From Ornithinimicrobium humiphilum (GTDB lineage: Bacteria; Actinomycetota; Actinomycetes; Actinomycetales; Dermatophilaceae), in the NCBI RefSeq assembly GCF_006716885.1, contig NZ_VFPU01000001.1, positions 1,798,001 through 1,862,000 on the forward strand: DNA of 64,000 bases, in the 5' to 3' direction. Below, piece after piece: positions 1-8,935 of the stretch (its first letter is position 1; every line of letters starts with the position of its first letter). Made by a program: the position numbers and the translations under genes. The notes under the pieces are model-generated. The model was not told the DNA's origin. It saw nothing but the letters and a program-made list of their open reading frames with translations, and ran no database searches.

Positions 1-1482
1 GACCGTCTTGCCGACGCGTTCGTACTTGGTGCGCACGGCGTCCAGCGCCGCGACGGTCGAGGCGTCCCAGATGTGGCTGTCGGAGAGGTCGACGACCACG
101 CGGGTCGGGTCGCCGGCGTAGTCGAACTGGTAGACGAGGTCGTTGCTCGTGGCGAAGAAGAGCTCGCCGGAGACCTTGTAGGTGCGCACGTCCGGGGCAC
201 CGTCTCCGTCCACGTCCCGGTCGCCGACCGCCACGACCGACGCGAAGCGGGCCACCCGGCGGGCGAAGAGGATGATCGCGGCGTTGACGCCGACGAGCAC
301 GCCGTAGGCGAGGTTCCCGGTGGCCACCGTGACCCCCATCGTCAGGAGCATGACGAGGTTCTCGCTGTGCGGCATACGTCGCAGGGTGGCGGGGTGGAGG
401 CTGTGCCAGTCGATGGTCGCGACCGAGACCATGATCATCACCGCGACGAGGGCCGCCATCGGGATCATCCCGACCAGCGGCCCGGCCCCGAGGACCAGGG
501 CCAGCAGGAAGACGCCGGCGAGGAAGGTGGAGATGCGCGTCCGGGCGCCGGCCACCTTGACGTTCATCATCGTCTGGCCGATGACCGCGCAGCCGCCCAT
601 TCCGCCGAAGAGTCCCGAGGTGAGGTTGGCGACGCCCTGGCCCCACGCCTCCCGGGTCTTGTCCGAGTGGGTGTCGGTGATGCCGTCGACGAGCTTGGCC
701 GTCAGGAGCGACTCCAGCAGGCCGACGAGGGCCATCGCCAGGGCGTAGGGCCCGATGATTCGCAGCGTGTCGAGGGTCAGCGGCACGTCGGGCACGACGA
801 GCCAGGGCAGGGAGGTGGGCAGCGCGCCCTGGTCGGCGACGTCGGGCACCCTCCAGCCGGTCGCGACGACGAGCGCGGTCACCACGACGATCGCCACCAG
901 CGGTGCGGGGATGGCGGTGGTCAGGCGGGGGAAGGCCACGATCACGGCGATGCCGAGGGCGACCAGGGGATAGACGAGCCACGGGACGCCGACCACGTGA
1001 GGGACCTGGGCGATGAGGACGAGCATGGCCAGGGAGTTGACGAAGCCGACCATGACCATGCGGGGGATGAAGCGCATCAGCCGCGCCACCCCGAGCAGCG
1101 CCAGGACGATCTGCAGGACACCGGCGAGCAGGACGGTCGCCAGGAAGTAGTCAAGCCCGTGCTGGCGCGCCACCGGCGCGATGACGAGGGCGACGGCCCC
1201 GGTGGCCGCCGAGATCATCGCCGGCCGGCCGCCGACGACCGAGATGGTCACCGCCATGATGAAGCTGGAGAACAGCCCCATCCGCGGGTCGACCCCCGCG
1301 ATGATCGCGAAGGAGATCGCCTCGGGGATCAGGGCGAGGGCGACGACCAGGCCGGCCAGGGCCTCGGTCCGCAGCCGGCGGGGATCCCGCAGCGCGGCCA
1401 GGGTCGACGTGTCACGCTCGCCGGCCTCGGGCACCACCGAGGGACGGGGCGCCTCGGGCGCGGGGCTGGCGGCTTCGGGCAT
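1..1482 (-). CDS. SulP family inorganic anion transporter with STAS tail (3' end outside window)
   Basis: Membrane anion transporter of the SulP/SLC26 family. Members move sulfate, bicarbonate or related anions, and the substrate cannot be told from sequence. The frame is open from the ATG at 1482 to base 1, so 494 codons are visible and the stop lies left of the window. A polar Pro/Glu-rich N-terminus of about 30 residues is followed by hydrophobic segments from GLVVALALIPEAISFAI (~45) to about residue 410, including VVGGRPAMISAATGAVA. From ~425 a STAS domain is visible (YKVSGELFFATS, then VVVDLSDSHIWDAS), the usual regulatory tail of this family. GAGG lies 8 nt before the ATG. It follows the TrmH-type gene in the same direction after about 110 bp. 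Confidence 0.93.
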   Translation of the reverse strand, partial: MPEAASPAPEAPRPSVVPEAGERDTSTLAALRDPRRLRTEALAGLVVALALIPEAISFAIIAGVDPRMGLFSSFIMAVTISVVGGRPAMISAATGAVALVIAPVARQHGLDYFLATVLLAGVLQIVLALLGVARLMRFIPRMVMVGFVNSLAMLVLIAQVPHVVGVPWLVYPLVALGIAVIVAFPRLTTAIPAPLVAIVVVTALVVATGWRVPDVADQGALPTSLPWLVVPDVPLTLDTLRIIGPYALAMALVGLLESLLTAKLVDGITDTHSDKTREAWGQGVANLTSGLFGGMGGCAVIGQTMMNVKVAGARTRISTFLAGVFLLALVLGAGPLVGMIPMAALVAVMIMVSVATIDWHSLHPATLRRMPHSENLVMLLTMGVTVATGNLAYGVLVGVNAAIILFARRVARFASVVAVGDRDVDGDGAPDVRTYKVSGELFFATSNDLVYQFDYAGDPTRVVVDLSDSHIWDASTVAALDAVRTKYERVGKTV

Positions 1483-1590
1483 GGCGGACCTCGGCGGGGC
1501 GGTGTGGCACGGGGGAGCGTCGCGACGGGGGGCGCAGGCCGCCCGGGACAGACGTCGGCGACGGCGGCGGGCCGTCGCACGGGGCGAAGT

Positions 1591-2469
1591 CTACCGGCGC
1601 GGGACGCCCTCGGAACGCTGCCGCACGAGCTCGTAGAGGGTGATCGAGGCGGCCACCGTGGCGTTGAGGGAACTGGCGGAGCCCACCATCGGGATGCTCA
1701 CGGTGCGGTCGCAGGCCTCCTGCCAGAAGGCGCTCATCCCGGTGGTCTCGTTGCCGACGACGAGTGCCGTGGGCCCACGGAAGTCGTGGGCCCAGACGGT
1801 GGAGTCCGCGTCCTCGCTGGTGCCGACGATCTCCATACCCGGGTGGGTGCGCACCCAGTCCACGACATCCGCCGGGGCCGGGACCCGCACGGCGGGGACG
1901 GCGAACACCGAGCCACGGCTGGCGCGCACGGACTTGGGGTCGTAGACGTCGGCGGCGTGCCCGGTCACGACCACCCCGCTGACACCAAGGGCGTCGCAGG
2001 TCCGGATCAACGACCCGACGTTGCCCGGGCTGACCGGGCGGTCGAGGATCACGATGACCCCGGTCGGCCCAGGATCGATGCGGTCCAGGTCGTCCGGGGG
2101 CATCCGGACGACCGCGATCACCTCGACCGTGTCCTCGTCCTTCTGGCTCAGGTCGCGCAGCAGGTCGGGGGAGAGCCGGACCTGGTCCTCGGCGATCCCC
2201 GCGCGCAGCAGCTCCGTGGCCCAGCGCGAGGTGGCGCTCCCGTCGTGCAGGAGCGTCTGCACGGTCCAGCCGTGCTCGACCGCCTGGGTGATGGGTCGCA
2301 CCCCCTGGACGAGGAACTGACCGAGGCGTTGGCGCTTGGTGCGGTTGTCCAGCAGGGCCTCCCACTGCTGGAAGCGGGCGTTGCGCGAGGCGAGCACACC
2401 GGGTCGGCCGGCACGTGGGCCCGGCCGGCGCGGGCCGCCGCCGTGGTCGTCACGCCTCGTGGGTCGCAT
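1591..2469 (-). CDS. TrmH/SpoU-type RNA 2'-O-methyltransferase
   Basis: SAM-dependent SPOUT-class methyltransferase that methylates a ribose 2'-OH in rRNA or tRNA; the target nucleotide cannot be assigned. All three SpoU motifs are present: motif 1 PVSPGNVGSLIRTCDALG (~150), motif 2 ALVVGNETTGMS (~235) and motif 3 IPMVGSASSLNATVAASI (~260), which form the trefoil-knot SAM site. The N-terminal substrate-binding part contains VLASRNARFQQWEALL and LGQFLVQGVRPI. The first ~25 residues are Arg/Pro-rich and probably disordered. The ATG at 2469 is preceded by AGGGGG. At 292 residues it is a normal length for the family. Confidence is high for the family and low for the substrate. Confidence 0.93.
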   Translation of the reverse strand: MRPTRRDDHGGGPRRPGPRAGRPGVLASRNARFQQWEALLDNRTKRQRLGQFLVQGVRPITQAVEHGWTVQTLLHDGSATSRWATELLRAGIAEDQVRLSPDLLRDLSQKDEDTVEVIAVVRMPPDDLDRIDPGPTGVIVILDRPVSPGNVGSLIRTCDALGVSGVVVTGHAADVYDPKSVRASRGSVFAVPAVRVPAPADVVDWVRTHPGMEIVGTSEDADSTVWAHDFRGPTALVVGNETTGMSAFWQEACDRTVSIPMVGSASSLNATVAASITLYELVRQRSEGVPRR

Positions 2470-2583
2470 GGTTCACCCCCTGGTCCGGAACCGTCCGTCC
2501 CCGACCCTAGGAGGGGCTGGGCGTCGGCGCCAGGGCAATTCGCTGTCGCAGTGGTTCGCCGGCGAGTGCCACCCCGGACGTCG

Positions 2584-3177
2584 TCAGACGGGTCGCAGCG
2601 GGCGGTGCGGCCCGGCGGGCAGCTCCACCTCGACCGGGTCGCCCGCACGGACCTCACCGCCGCGCTCCACGACTGACATCACCCCGGCCCTGCGTATGAC
2701 GTGTGCCGAGGCCGCCCCCGGAGCCCCCGTGCCCGGAGCGGGACGGTCGAGGGGGGTGCCGTCGCCGCGGAACAGCACGACCTTGAGCAGGCCCGGTCGG
2801 AAGGTGTTGATCTGCGCGCAGGGGTTGCGCAGCCCGGTCACCCGCAGCACCGCATTCCCGACTCTCAGCCGGGTGTCCTCGGGAAGGGCGACGAGGTCGA
2901 GACCGGCGGTCAGGACGTTCTCGCCCAGATCGCCGGGTCCCAGCGGGTGGCCGGCCTTCGCCGCGTCGGCGAAGAGCTCGACGGGGATCAGGTGCACCTG
3001 ACGGAGGTTGGGCTGCGTCGGGTCGCGCCTCACCCGGGAGCGGTGCTGCACCGTAGACCCCGCGTGGGCGTCGTCGACGACCCCGAGCCCCTCCACGAGC
3101 GTGATGGAGCCGACCGGCACCTTGCTGAAGCGGTGCTCGGCATCGCGGCTGACGGCGACGACGCGCGGCTGAGGCAC
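2584..3177 (-). CDS. MOSC domain-containing protein
   Basis: MOSC-fold protein of 197 residues, related to the C-terminal domain of molybdenum cofactor sulfurase and to YiiM/YuaD-type proteins, which handle sulfur on a conserved cysteine and often bind molybdopterin. Seen here: GDLGENVLTAGLDL (~84-97), LRVGNAVLRVTGLRNPC with the candidate reactive Cys (~120), and a C-terminal GDPVEVELP strand as in other MOSC domains. The start is the GTG at 3177; TAGGCT lies six bases before it, which suggests a leaderless transcript. No MoCo biosynthesis genes are nearby, so its partner is unknown. Confidence 0.85.
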   Translation of the reverse strand: MPQPRVVAVSRDAEHRFSKVPVGSITLVEGLGVVDDAHAGSTVQHRSRVRRDPTQPNLRQVHLIPVELFADAAKAGHPLGPGDLGENVLTAGLDLVALPEDTRLRVGNAVLRVTGLRNPCAQINTFRPGLLKVVLFRGDGTPLDRPAPGTGAPGAASAHVIRRAGVMSVVERGGEVRAGDPVEVELPAGPHRPLRPV

Positions 3178-3210
3178 GCCGTCAGCCTAGGCGGCCGACG
3201 CCGCGACGGG

Positions 3211-3561
3211 TCACCAGAAGACGGCGATCGCGATGTTGAGCAGCGCCAGCCCGCCGACGGCGTGGGCGAGACCGACCGAGACCTCCTGGCCGGCCTTGAC
3301 CTTGCGGCGTCCGAGGATGGCCGCGACGAGGGCGCCGACGAGGACGACCAGCTTGACGGTGATCTTGACGTTGTTGACGTGGCCGTCCTCGCCCATCTCG
3401 ATCAGGCCGACGAGCAGGACGCCCGTGACGAGCTGCACCCAGGCTCCCCAGAGCTGCACCTGCAGCACGGTGGGCCTGCGGTAGGTGGCGAACCAGCCTC
3501 CGACGAGCGCGGCGGCGCCAAGGATGTGGAGGAAGAGGGCGGCAGAGTGAGCGACGTCCAT
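3211..3561 (-). CDS. Small four-helix integral membrane protein, function unknown
   Basis: A 116-residue protein that is nearly all membrane. Four hydrophobic segments are visible: AALFLHILGAAALVGGWFA, VQLVTGVLLVGLIEMG, ITVKLVVLVGALVAAILG and AVGGLALLNIAIAVFW. I recognise no enzymatic motif. A longer reading frame runs to 3624, but I chose the ATG at 3561: a TAGGGT box lies 8 nt before it, matching the leaderless pattern of this window, and the extra 21 residues look non-coding. The gene is divergent from the lipoprotein gene at 3704, and the shared intergenic region holds a CRP-like site. Confidence 0.7.
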   Translation of the reverse strand: MDVAHSAALFLHILGAAALVGGWFATYRRPTVLQVQLWGAWVQLVTGVLLVGLIEMGEDGHVNNVKITVKLVVLVGALVAAILGRRKVKAGQEVSVGLAHAVGGLALLNIAIAVFW

Positions 3562-3616
3562 GAGGCGGGACCCTACCGTGTCCCGACAGTTTGTCGAAAC
3601 AATGGCCGACCGCTGA

Positions 3617-3632
3617 TGTGGCACACATCACA
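3617..3632. promoter_or_regulatory. CRP/GlxR-like operator
   Basis: TGTGG-CACACA-TCACA matches the CRP-family consensus TGTGA-N6-TCACA with one mismatch. It sits inside the perfect inverted repeat TGATGTG-GCA-CACATCA (3614-3630). It lies 56 bp upstream of the start of the divergent membrane protein (3561) and about 72 bp upstream of the lipoprotein start (3704). Actinobacteria commonly carry a GlxR/Crp regulator with this site type; no such regulator is in the window. Confidence 0.45.
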
Positions 3633-3703
3633 CAACCGATCTGGGGGAGGGCGGCGTCTTCAGGAGCACAACGCAACGATGCGACTCACCCGAGGGGGAC
3701 CCG

Positions 3704-4891
3704 ATGAACCGCCAGCTCCGCACCCTTGCTCTTCCCACCGCTCTGACCGCCGCCCTGGTGCTCACCTCCGGCTGCGGGACGCAGCAGGACGGTGGCGCCG
3801 CCGAGGCGCCGATCACGGACACCAGCGCCGTGACGGTGGAGCCGGCCGGGACCGGGACCGACACCGAGCCCGAGGCTGCCGAGGACCCCGCCGAGGACAG
3901 GGGCGAGGAGGCGGGCGAGGCGGCCCCCGAGGCTCTCGACATCCCCACCATCGCGCAGACGGCCTCCTGGACCGAGACCGGGGACCTGGTCGACGTCTAC
4001 GACGACGTCGCCGTCTTCACCCGTGGCGAGGACGTCGCGACCATCGTCGTCGGCCGCGCGGCCGACGGCACGCAGGTGTGGCAGCGGCCGATGGTGGTGC
4101 CGGAGGACCTCGCCGAGGCCACGGACGTGAGGGCGATGGCGGTCAAGGGACACCGGACCGTCCGGCTGGCCTGGACCGGGACACCTGCCGGGTCGAGCAC
4201 CAGCCTCCTGGTCGTGGCGGTCGTCGACCCCGCCACCGGTGAGGACCTCGCCACCTCGACGACCGAGGTGCCGGCCGGGACCTACGCCTCCGAGCCCGCG
4301 AGCCTGGACCAGCTGTGGCTGGGCAACGACGTCACGCCGACCGGGCTCCTCATGGTCATCGACGACGACGCCACCACCGCCGTGGACGACCCCTACGACG
4401 ACTCGGACCGGAAGGGGACGCACCGGGTGACCGAGGACCTGTGGATCAACCACGTGGACGGGACGATCCAGGTCGTGGGGGCCGACGGACCGGTGGGGGA
4501 GGGCGGCACCTGCGCTCCGATGGACGAGCCTGGCACCCTTCCGTTCGTGCCCTCCGTCCACGCCGACCGGAGCTCCACGATGCTCTCCGGCGACCTCATC
4601 GACCTCGTCGACGGGTCTGTCACGTGCTACGAGGCCGTCGAGGGCGTGGACGGCTGGGCGGCCAGCGTCCGGGACGACGGTCTGCAGGCGCTGCTGGCCC
4701 TCGAGGGTGACTACTCGGACTGGGACCAGATGACGGGCGTCGCCCTCGTCCGGGACGGCGAGGTCGCGATCAGCGGACCTGCCGGTCACGAGATCGTCTC
4801 CTTCCTCGGCGACGGCATGATCCTGCTGCGGACCGCGCCGTCGGGGAGCTGGGAGGACGGCTACGTCTACGCCGCCCATCCCCTGGGCTGA
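3704..4891 (+). CDS. Putative lipoprotein, function unknown
   Basis: A 395-residue exported protein with a type II signal peptide: MNRQLRT, a hydrophobic stretch, then the lipobox LTSGC with Cys25 as the lipidation site. Residues 26-75 are rich in Glu/Ala/Pro/Thr and probably a flexible linker. The rest is strongly acidic, with repeated short beta-like stretches (VDVYDDVAVFTRGEDVATIVVGRA, LVVAVVDPATGED) that resemble a beta-propeller. I cannot name a family. GAGGGGG precedes the ATG by 6 nt. It is divergent from a small membrane protein and shares the CRP-like site upstream. Confidence 0.75.
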   Translation: MNRQLRTLALPTALTAALVLTSGCGTQQDGGAAEAPITDTSAVTVEPAGTGTDTEPEAAEDPAEDRGEEAGEAAPEALDIPTIAQTASWTETGDLVDVYDDVAVFTRGEDVATIVVGRAADGTQVWQRPMVVPEDLAEATDVRAMAVKGHRTVRLAWTGTPAGSSTSLLVVAVVDPATGEDLATSTTEVPAGTYASEPASLDQLWLGNDVTPTGLLMVIDDDATTAVDDPYDDSDRKGTHRVTEDLWINHVDGTIQVVGADGPVGEGGTCAPMDEPGTLPFVPSVHADRSSTMLSGDLIDLVDGSVTCYEAVEGVDGWAASVRDDGLQALLALEGDYSDWDQMTGVALVRDGEVAISGPAGHEIVSFLGDGMILLRTAPSGSWEDGYVYAAHPLG

Positions 4892-4931
4892 CCCGGCTCA
4901 CAGTCCCACGAGGTGGCGTACGGTGCACCGC

Positions 4932-5417
4932 ATGACCGCAGAGCTGACGGCGCTCCTCGCCCATCTCGCGGAGGCGCGCGGGCACGTGCTCGCGGCCGTG
5001 GACGGCCTCGACGAGGACGACCTGACGCGACCCGTGGCGCCCTCGGGTTGGTCGATCGCCCAGCTCCTGCACCACCTCACCTACGACGACGAGATCTTCT
5101 GGGGCTGCGCGATCCTCGGGGGCGACGAGGAGGCGGCGGCGGAGATCCAGGACGGCTGGCGGCTGCCGGTCACCACGGGGGCCGAGGCCGTCGAGGGCTA
5201 CCGCCGCTGGGTCAGCCGCACGGACGCCCTCCTCGCCGAGGTCGACCTCGACGCCCCGGCGCGCTGGTGGCCCCCGCAGGACGTCTTCCCGTTCCCGCCG
5301 TTCGCGGACGCCCGGGCCTGCCTCCTGCGCCTCCTCGTGGAGACCACCACGCACGCCGGCCACCTCGACCTGGCGCGGGAGGGCATCGACGGGCACCAGC
5401 ACCTCGTCGTGCCCTGA
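4932..5417 (+). CDS. DinB-fold protein (DUF664/mycothiol-dependent type)
   Basis: A 161-residue four-helix-bundle protein of the DinB/YfiT superfamily. In actinobacteria many members are metal-dependent thiol transferases that use mycothiol. The metal-binding histidines look intact: one in AQLLHHLTYDDE (~45) and two in TTHAGHLDLAREGIDG (~135-150), the usual spacing for the DUF664 branch. The ATG at 4932 was chosen over an in-frame GTG at 4923 because a TACGGT box lies 7 nt before it. The substrate is unknown, and the gene stands alone. Confidence 0.82.
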   Translation: MTAELTALLAHLAEARGHVLAAVDGLDEDDLTRPVAPSGWSIAQLLHHLTYDDEIFWGCAILGGDEEAAAEIQDGWRLPVTTGAEAVEGYRRWVSRTDALLAEVDLDAPARWWPPQDVFPFPPFADARACLLRLLVETTTHAGHLDLAREGIDGHQHLVVP

Positions 5418-5537
5418 CCACGAGGACGTAGTGTCCTCCGGCGCGCGCCCGCTGTCCATGGGCACAACTACCCATACCCGCCCTCGGCGAGGCGCTGGTA
5501 GACCGGCACCATCCGGGGCGAGCAGGGGAGGGCCGTC

Positions 5538-7182
5538 ATGGGTGGGACCACGATCCGACCGCTGATCCTGGTGCGCGGCTTCGGAGGGCTGGACGTCAGC
5601 GCGGAGCAGGCGAACGCCTACCAGGGCTTCAACGAGGGCACCGTCTACCCGGGGCGGCGCGGCGACAACTACATCTACGAGGGCTTCCTGCTGCGCGCCA
5701 TGAAGTCAGGCGACTACCCCTACCGGGACGCGACCAACGTCGTCGGCTACTACTCCAGCCCCGTCACCTCGCCTGGCGGCGACCTCGACGGCTGGGGCGA
5801 GGGGGAGACCAGCGGCACGGTCGTCATCGACCACGAGGTCGCGCGGCGCGTGCTCCAGGAGGCGGCGCTCGGCACACTGTGGGTCTACCGGTTCTACGAC
5901 CTCTCGCCGCGCTCGCTGGCGACCTACGGCGCAGGCCTGGTGCGGCTCGTCACCCTCATCCGGCAGGCCGTCGAGCGCACCGGGCCCGGCTCCTTCGACG
6001 GGGTGGACCTCGTCTGCCACAGCATGGGCGGGCTCGTGATGCGCGAGGCGCTGCTGCAGATGGACGCGCAGGAGGAGGGCTCGGCGCGCACCCTGGTCCA
6101 CCGGGTCGTCACGCTCGGGACGCCCCACCGCGGGATCGCCTTCCAGGGCATGCCCCGGTGGTTGCTCGAGGCACTGCCCGGTGTGCGGGGCGGCGCCGAC
6201 GAGCTCGTCGGCTTCTCCCCGGACAGCGTCCGACACCTGGAGCTGCTCGAGGTCTTTCCTCCCGAGCGCATCCTCACCGTGGTCGGCACCAACTACCGGG
6301 CGTATGGCGTGCGCCCGGCGAGCGTGCTCAACCGCCTCTCCACGTTTGCTCGACGAGGGCTCCCTGGCCACCAACCGCAGCGACGGTCTCGTCAAGCAGG
6401 CCTCCGCGCAGCTGCCCGGGGCCCCTCGGACCTTCGTGCACAAGAGCCACGGCGGGGCCGACTCGATCGTGAACTCGCGCGAGACCTACGAGATCGCCAT
6501 GCGCTTCCTCCACGGCACCCACAAGGTGTCGCTGTGGCTGGAGGAGGCGGACGTCCGACGCGGCAAGGACTGGTTCGGCGACAGCGAGTTCTACTTCGGC
6601 GTGAGCATCAAGCCGCGCTACGTCGACTTCGAGCTCTTCCACCAGAGCGCCGAGGCCGAGAACTGCTACGGGCCCTTCGCCTCCCAGGCCCTCGACGACG
6701 ACCTGGGCGACCTCGCGACCGAGCTGGCCAGGCCGTTGTCCGCCCCGGGGGACCGGACGACGGGGTGGGCCGGTCGGGACCGGCTGATCTGGGAGGGGTG
6801 GATCGACGGACGGGCGACGCCGAGCGAGCAGGCCTACGGCATGGTCTTCCGGCTCGACGTCTACGTCGGCGAGCGCGACAGCCGGGGCATCGGCTTCTCC
6901 GACAACGTCATCTTCCGCAAGCAGTACTACGTCCAGGTCTTCCCGGGCGAGACCGCCGCCGAGCTCTTCCTCCACACGGGGGAGGAGTACCTCGGCCGCC
7001 GCGACGCCAAGGACGCCGCCGCGCTGCGCGAGATCGCCGCCCAGTGCGCACCGCTGGGGACCAAGGCACCCCTGCAGCACCTGGAGGAGGTCCAGAGCCG
7101 TCCCGGGTGGTTCTTCGAGGTCGAGGGCACGGGCTTCTGGGCGCGGATGCGCGTCGCCATCGCGAAGAACCGCGACCCCTGA
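5538..7182 (+). pseudogene. Lipase-like alpha/beta hydrolase gene with a single-base frameshift
   Basis: The gene starts at the ATG at 5538 (GGGAGGG just upstream) and reads as a PGAP1/triacylglycerol-lipase-like hydrolase: RPLILVRGFGG at the N-terminus, the nucleophile elbow CHSMGGLVM (~160) and TLGTPHRGI (~193). After NRLST (6330-6344) the frame breaks. The protein continues in the +1 frame from CTC at 6349 as LLDEGSLATNRSDGLVKQA and runs to a stop at 7180-7182, with a coherent C-terminal half (FVHKSHGGADS, probably supplying the catalytic His). One extra T in TTT at 6345-6347 explains the break; restored length is about 547 residues. It could be a real inactivating mutation or a sequence error. 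Confidence 0.8.
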
Positions 7183-7205
7183 CGGACGAACGGCCGCTGA
7201 CCGAG

Positions 7206-7445
7206 CTAGTCGTTGCGGCAGCTGCGCAGCAGGCGCAGCTCGTCGCGCAGGCGGGGCGGGACCGGCATGCGGAGCAGGTGGAGCTCGGCGACGTAGGCCT
7301 CCGCGGCGTCCAGCAGGGCCGCCCTGGCCACGGCGAGCTCGGCCTTGGCCGCCGGCGGCGTCCGACGGGACTGGACGACCGTCCTGGCCTGCCGCAGCGC
7401 GGCCGCCAGCTGCGTGAGACGGAGCGGTTGCTCGGGGGGATGCAT
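7206..7445 (-). CDS. Small helical protein, function unknown
   Basis: A 79-residue protein predicted to be almost entirely alpha-helical, with Ala/Leu/Arg-rich stretches such as AELAVARAALLDAAEAYVAEL and a basic C-terminus RDELRLLRSC. I recognise no family. The frame extends to 7514, but the ATG at 7445 begins the regular helical part and the extension is Arg/Pro-rich. It is convergent with the lipase-like gene, 23 bp away. Its strand and codon pattern look coding, but support is only moderate. Confidence 0.5.
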   Translation of the reverse strand: MHPPEQPLRLTQLAAALRQARTVVQSRRTPPAAKAELAVARAALLDAAEAYVAELHLLRMPVPPRLRDELRLLRSCRND

Positions 7446-7606
7446 GAAACGGACGACCACGCTGGACGGCCTCCCTCGGCCCACCGGCGCCACGCGGCAC
7501 CGGTCGGACCCCACCGTACCCGTCCGTGCTCGGCGCGTGCCGGGTCTTGACCGTCCGCTCCTCGCGCTGCGAGCCTGGCACCTTCCACCGACCGCGGAGG
7601 CACCTC

Positions 7607-8185
7607 ATGGGCACGCTCGTCTACGCGGCCAACGTCTCGCTCGACGGCTACCTCGAGGACGATGCGGGGTCCCTGGACTGGTCCGTGCCGGACGAGGAGG
7701 TCCACGCCTTCTGGAACGAGCACGAGAGCCGCATCGGCACCTCGCTCTACGGCCGCCGCATGTGGGAGGCGATGCGGGTCTGGGAGGAGGACGACTGGCT
7801 GGATCGGCAGCCCCAGGTGGTCCTCGACTACGCCCAGATCTGGCGCGACGCCGACAAGGTCGTCTACTCCACCACCCTCGCCGGGGCCACCACGTCACGG
7901 ACCCGCGTCGAGCGCACCTTCGACCCCGAGGCCGTTCGGCGGCTCAAGGAGACCTCGGACCGCGGCCTCAGCGTCGGAGGCGCCGCGCTCGGGGCCGAGG
8001 CCTTCCGGCACGGGCTCGTCGACGAGGTCGTGCTGGTCGTGCAGCCCGTGGTCCTGGGTGGCGGCAAGCCCGCCCTGCCCCACGGCATACGTCTCGACCT
8101 GGAGCTGCGCGAGGTCCGCCGCTTCACCGGGGGGTCGGTGGCTCTGCACCACGCGGTGCGGCGCACCTGGGACGCCGACCGATGA
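7607..8185 (+). CDS. Dihydrofolate reductase/RibD C-terminal family reductase
   Basis: A 192-residue protein of the RibD C-terminal/DHFR-like superfamily, NADPH-dependent reductases of pterin-, pyrimidine- or flavin-like substrates. It is a stand-alone YwjB/YyaP type rather than a folate DHFR. Seen: VYAANVSLDGYLED at the N-terminus, TSLYGRRMWEAM (~45), VVYSTTL (~85), LSVGGAALGAEAF (~120) and VVLGGGKPALP (~150). The ATG at 7607 has GGAGG 6 nt upstream. It is the first of five plus-strand genes that run to 10056 with small gaps or overlaps, which suggests an operon. Confidence 0.88.
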   Translation: MGTLVYAANVSLDGYLEDDAGSLDWSVPDEEVHAFWNEHESRIGTSLYGRRMWEAMRVWEEDDWLDRQPQVVLDYAQIWRDADKVVYSTTLAGATTSRTRVERTFDPEAVRRLKETSDRGLSVGGAALGAEAFRHGLVDEVVLVVQPVVLGGGKPALPHGIRLDLELREVRRFTGGSVALHHAVRRTWDADR

Positions 8186-8215
8186 GTCCGGGCGCCGGGG
8201 CCGGTCGGACCTCGC

Positions 8216-8584
8216 ATGACCCAGTACCTGCTGTCCGTCCCCCACGACTCCGCCGAGGAGCCGACCATGGCCACCATGGACCCGGCCGAGCTCGAGGCCG
8301 CGCTCGCGGCCACCGGCGCGATCCTCGAGGAGCTGATGTCCTCGGGCGCGTTCGTCTTCGCCGGTGGGCTCATGCCGCCCTCGAGCGCGGTCACCGTCGA
8401 GGCCACGGAAGCCTCCACGACCCGGACGCCCGGGCCGTTCGTCGAGGCGCCGGAGTATCTCGGCGGCTTCTGGGTGATCCAGGTCGCCGACCAGGAGACC
8501 GCCCTCGACTGGGCGGAACGCGCCTCGCGGGCGCTCGGTGGCCGGATCGAGGTCCGGGCCTTCCAGGACGCCCCGTCCGCATGA
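8216..8584 (+). CDS. YCII-related (DGPF domain) protein
   Basis: A 122-residue protein of the YciI/DGPF ferredoxin-like fold. Seen: MTQYLLSVPHD at the N-terminus, SSGAFVFAGGLMPPSSA (~42-58), the degenerate DGPF-like element TPGPFVEAPEYLGGFW, and VADQETALDWAERA. Many members are encoded beside ECF sigma factors, but none is present here. It begins 30 bp after the RibD-like gene, and its TGA overlaps the ATG of the next gene by 4 nt, so translation is probably coupled. The biochemical role is unknown. Confidence 0.85.
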   Translation: MTQYLLSVPHDSAEEPTMATMDPAELEAALAATGAILEELMSSGAFVFAGGLMPPSSAVTVEATEASTTRTPGPFVEAPEYLGGFWVIQVADQETALDWAERASRALGGRIEVRAFQDAPSA

Positions 8585-8928
8585 TGGCCGGCTCCGTGCT
8601 CGACCGCTCCGACGGCCGGTCCGACGGCGAGGAGTGGACCGACAACTACGAGCGACTGCCGGGTGGGGTCGGGATCTCGCTCATCCTCGAGTCCACCACC
8701 CGAGCCGGCGTCGGGCCGCGCCTGCACCAGCACCCCTACGCCGAGACCTTCGTCATCCGCCGCGGCTCGGCGACCTTCACGATCGGGGAGGACACCGTCG
8801 AGGGACGGGCGGGGCAGGTGCTCGTGGTCCCCGCCGACACCCCGCACCGGTTCACCACCGGACCGCAGGGGTATGAGGCGGTGCACGTCCACGCCAACCC
8901 CGAGTTCGTCACGACCTGGCTGGAGTAG
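8581..8928 (+). CDS. Cupin domain protein
   Basis: A single-domain cupin of 115 residues. Cupin motif 1 appears as GPRLHQHPYAETFVIRRG (~44-62), with two His and a Glu as metal ligands. Motif 2 appears as GQVLVVPADTPHRFTTG (~81-97), with the third His. A divalent metal site is therefore intact. Substrate and reaction are not predictable. The start is the tandem ATGATG at 8581, which overlaps the previous stop as ATGA and indicates translational coupling within the 7.6-10.1 kb operon. Confidence 0.87.
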   Translation: MMAGSVLDRSDGRSDGEEWTDNYERLPGGVGISLILESTTRAGVGPRLHQHPYAETFVIRRGSATFTIGEDTVEGRAGQVLVVPADTPHRFTTGPQGYEAVHVHANPEFVTTWLE

Positions 8929-8935
8929 GGGTCGG

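Noticed and set aside
73..2676. An 867-residue plus-strand open frame
   Set aside because: It is antisense to the SulP, TrmH and MOSC genes, is a low-complexity Arg/Asp/Gly/His-rich sequence, and arises from the high G+C of the real genes.
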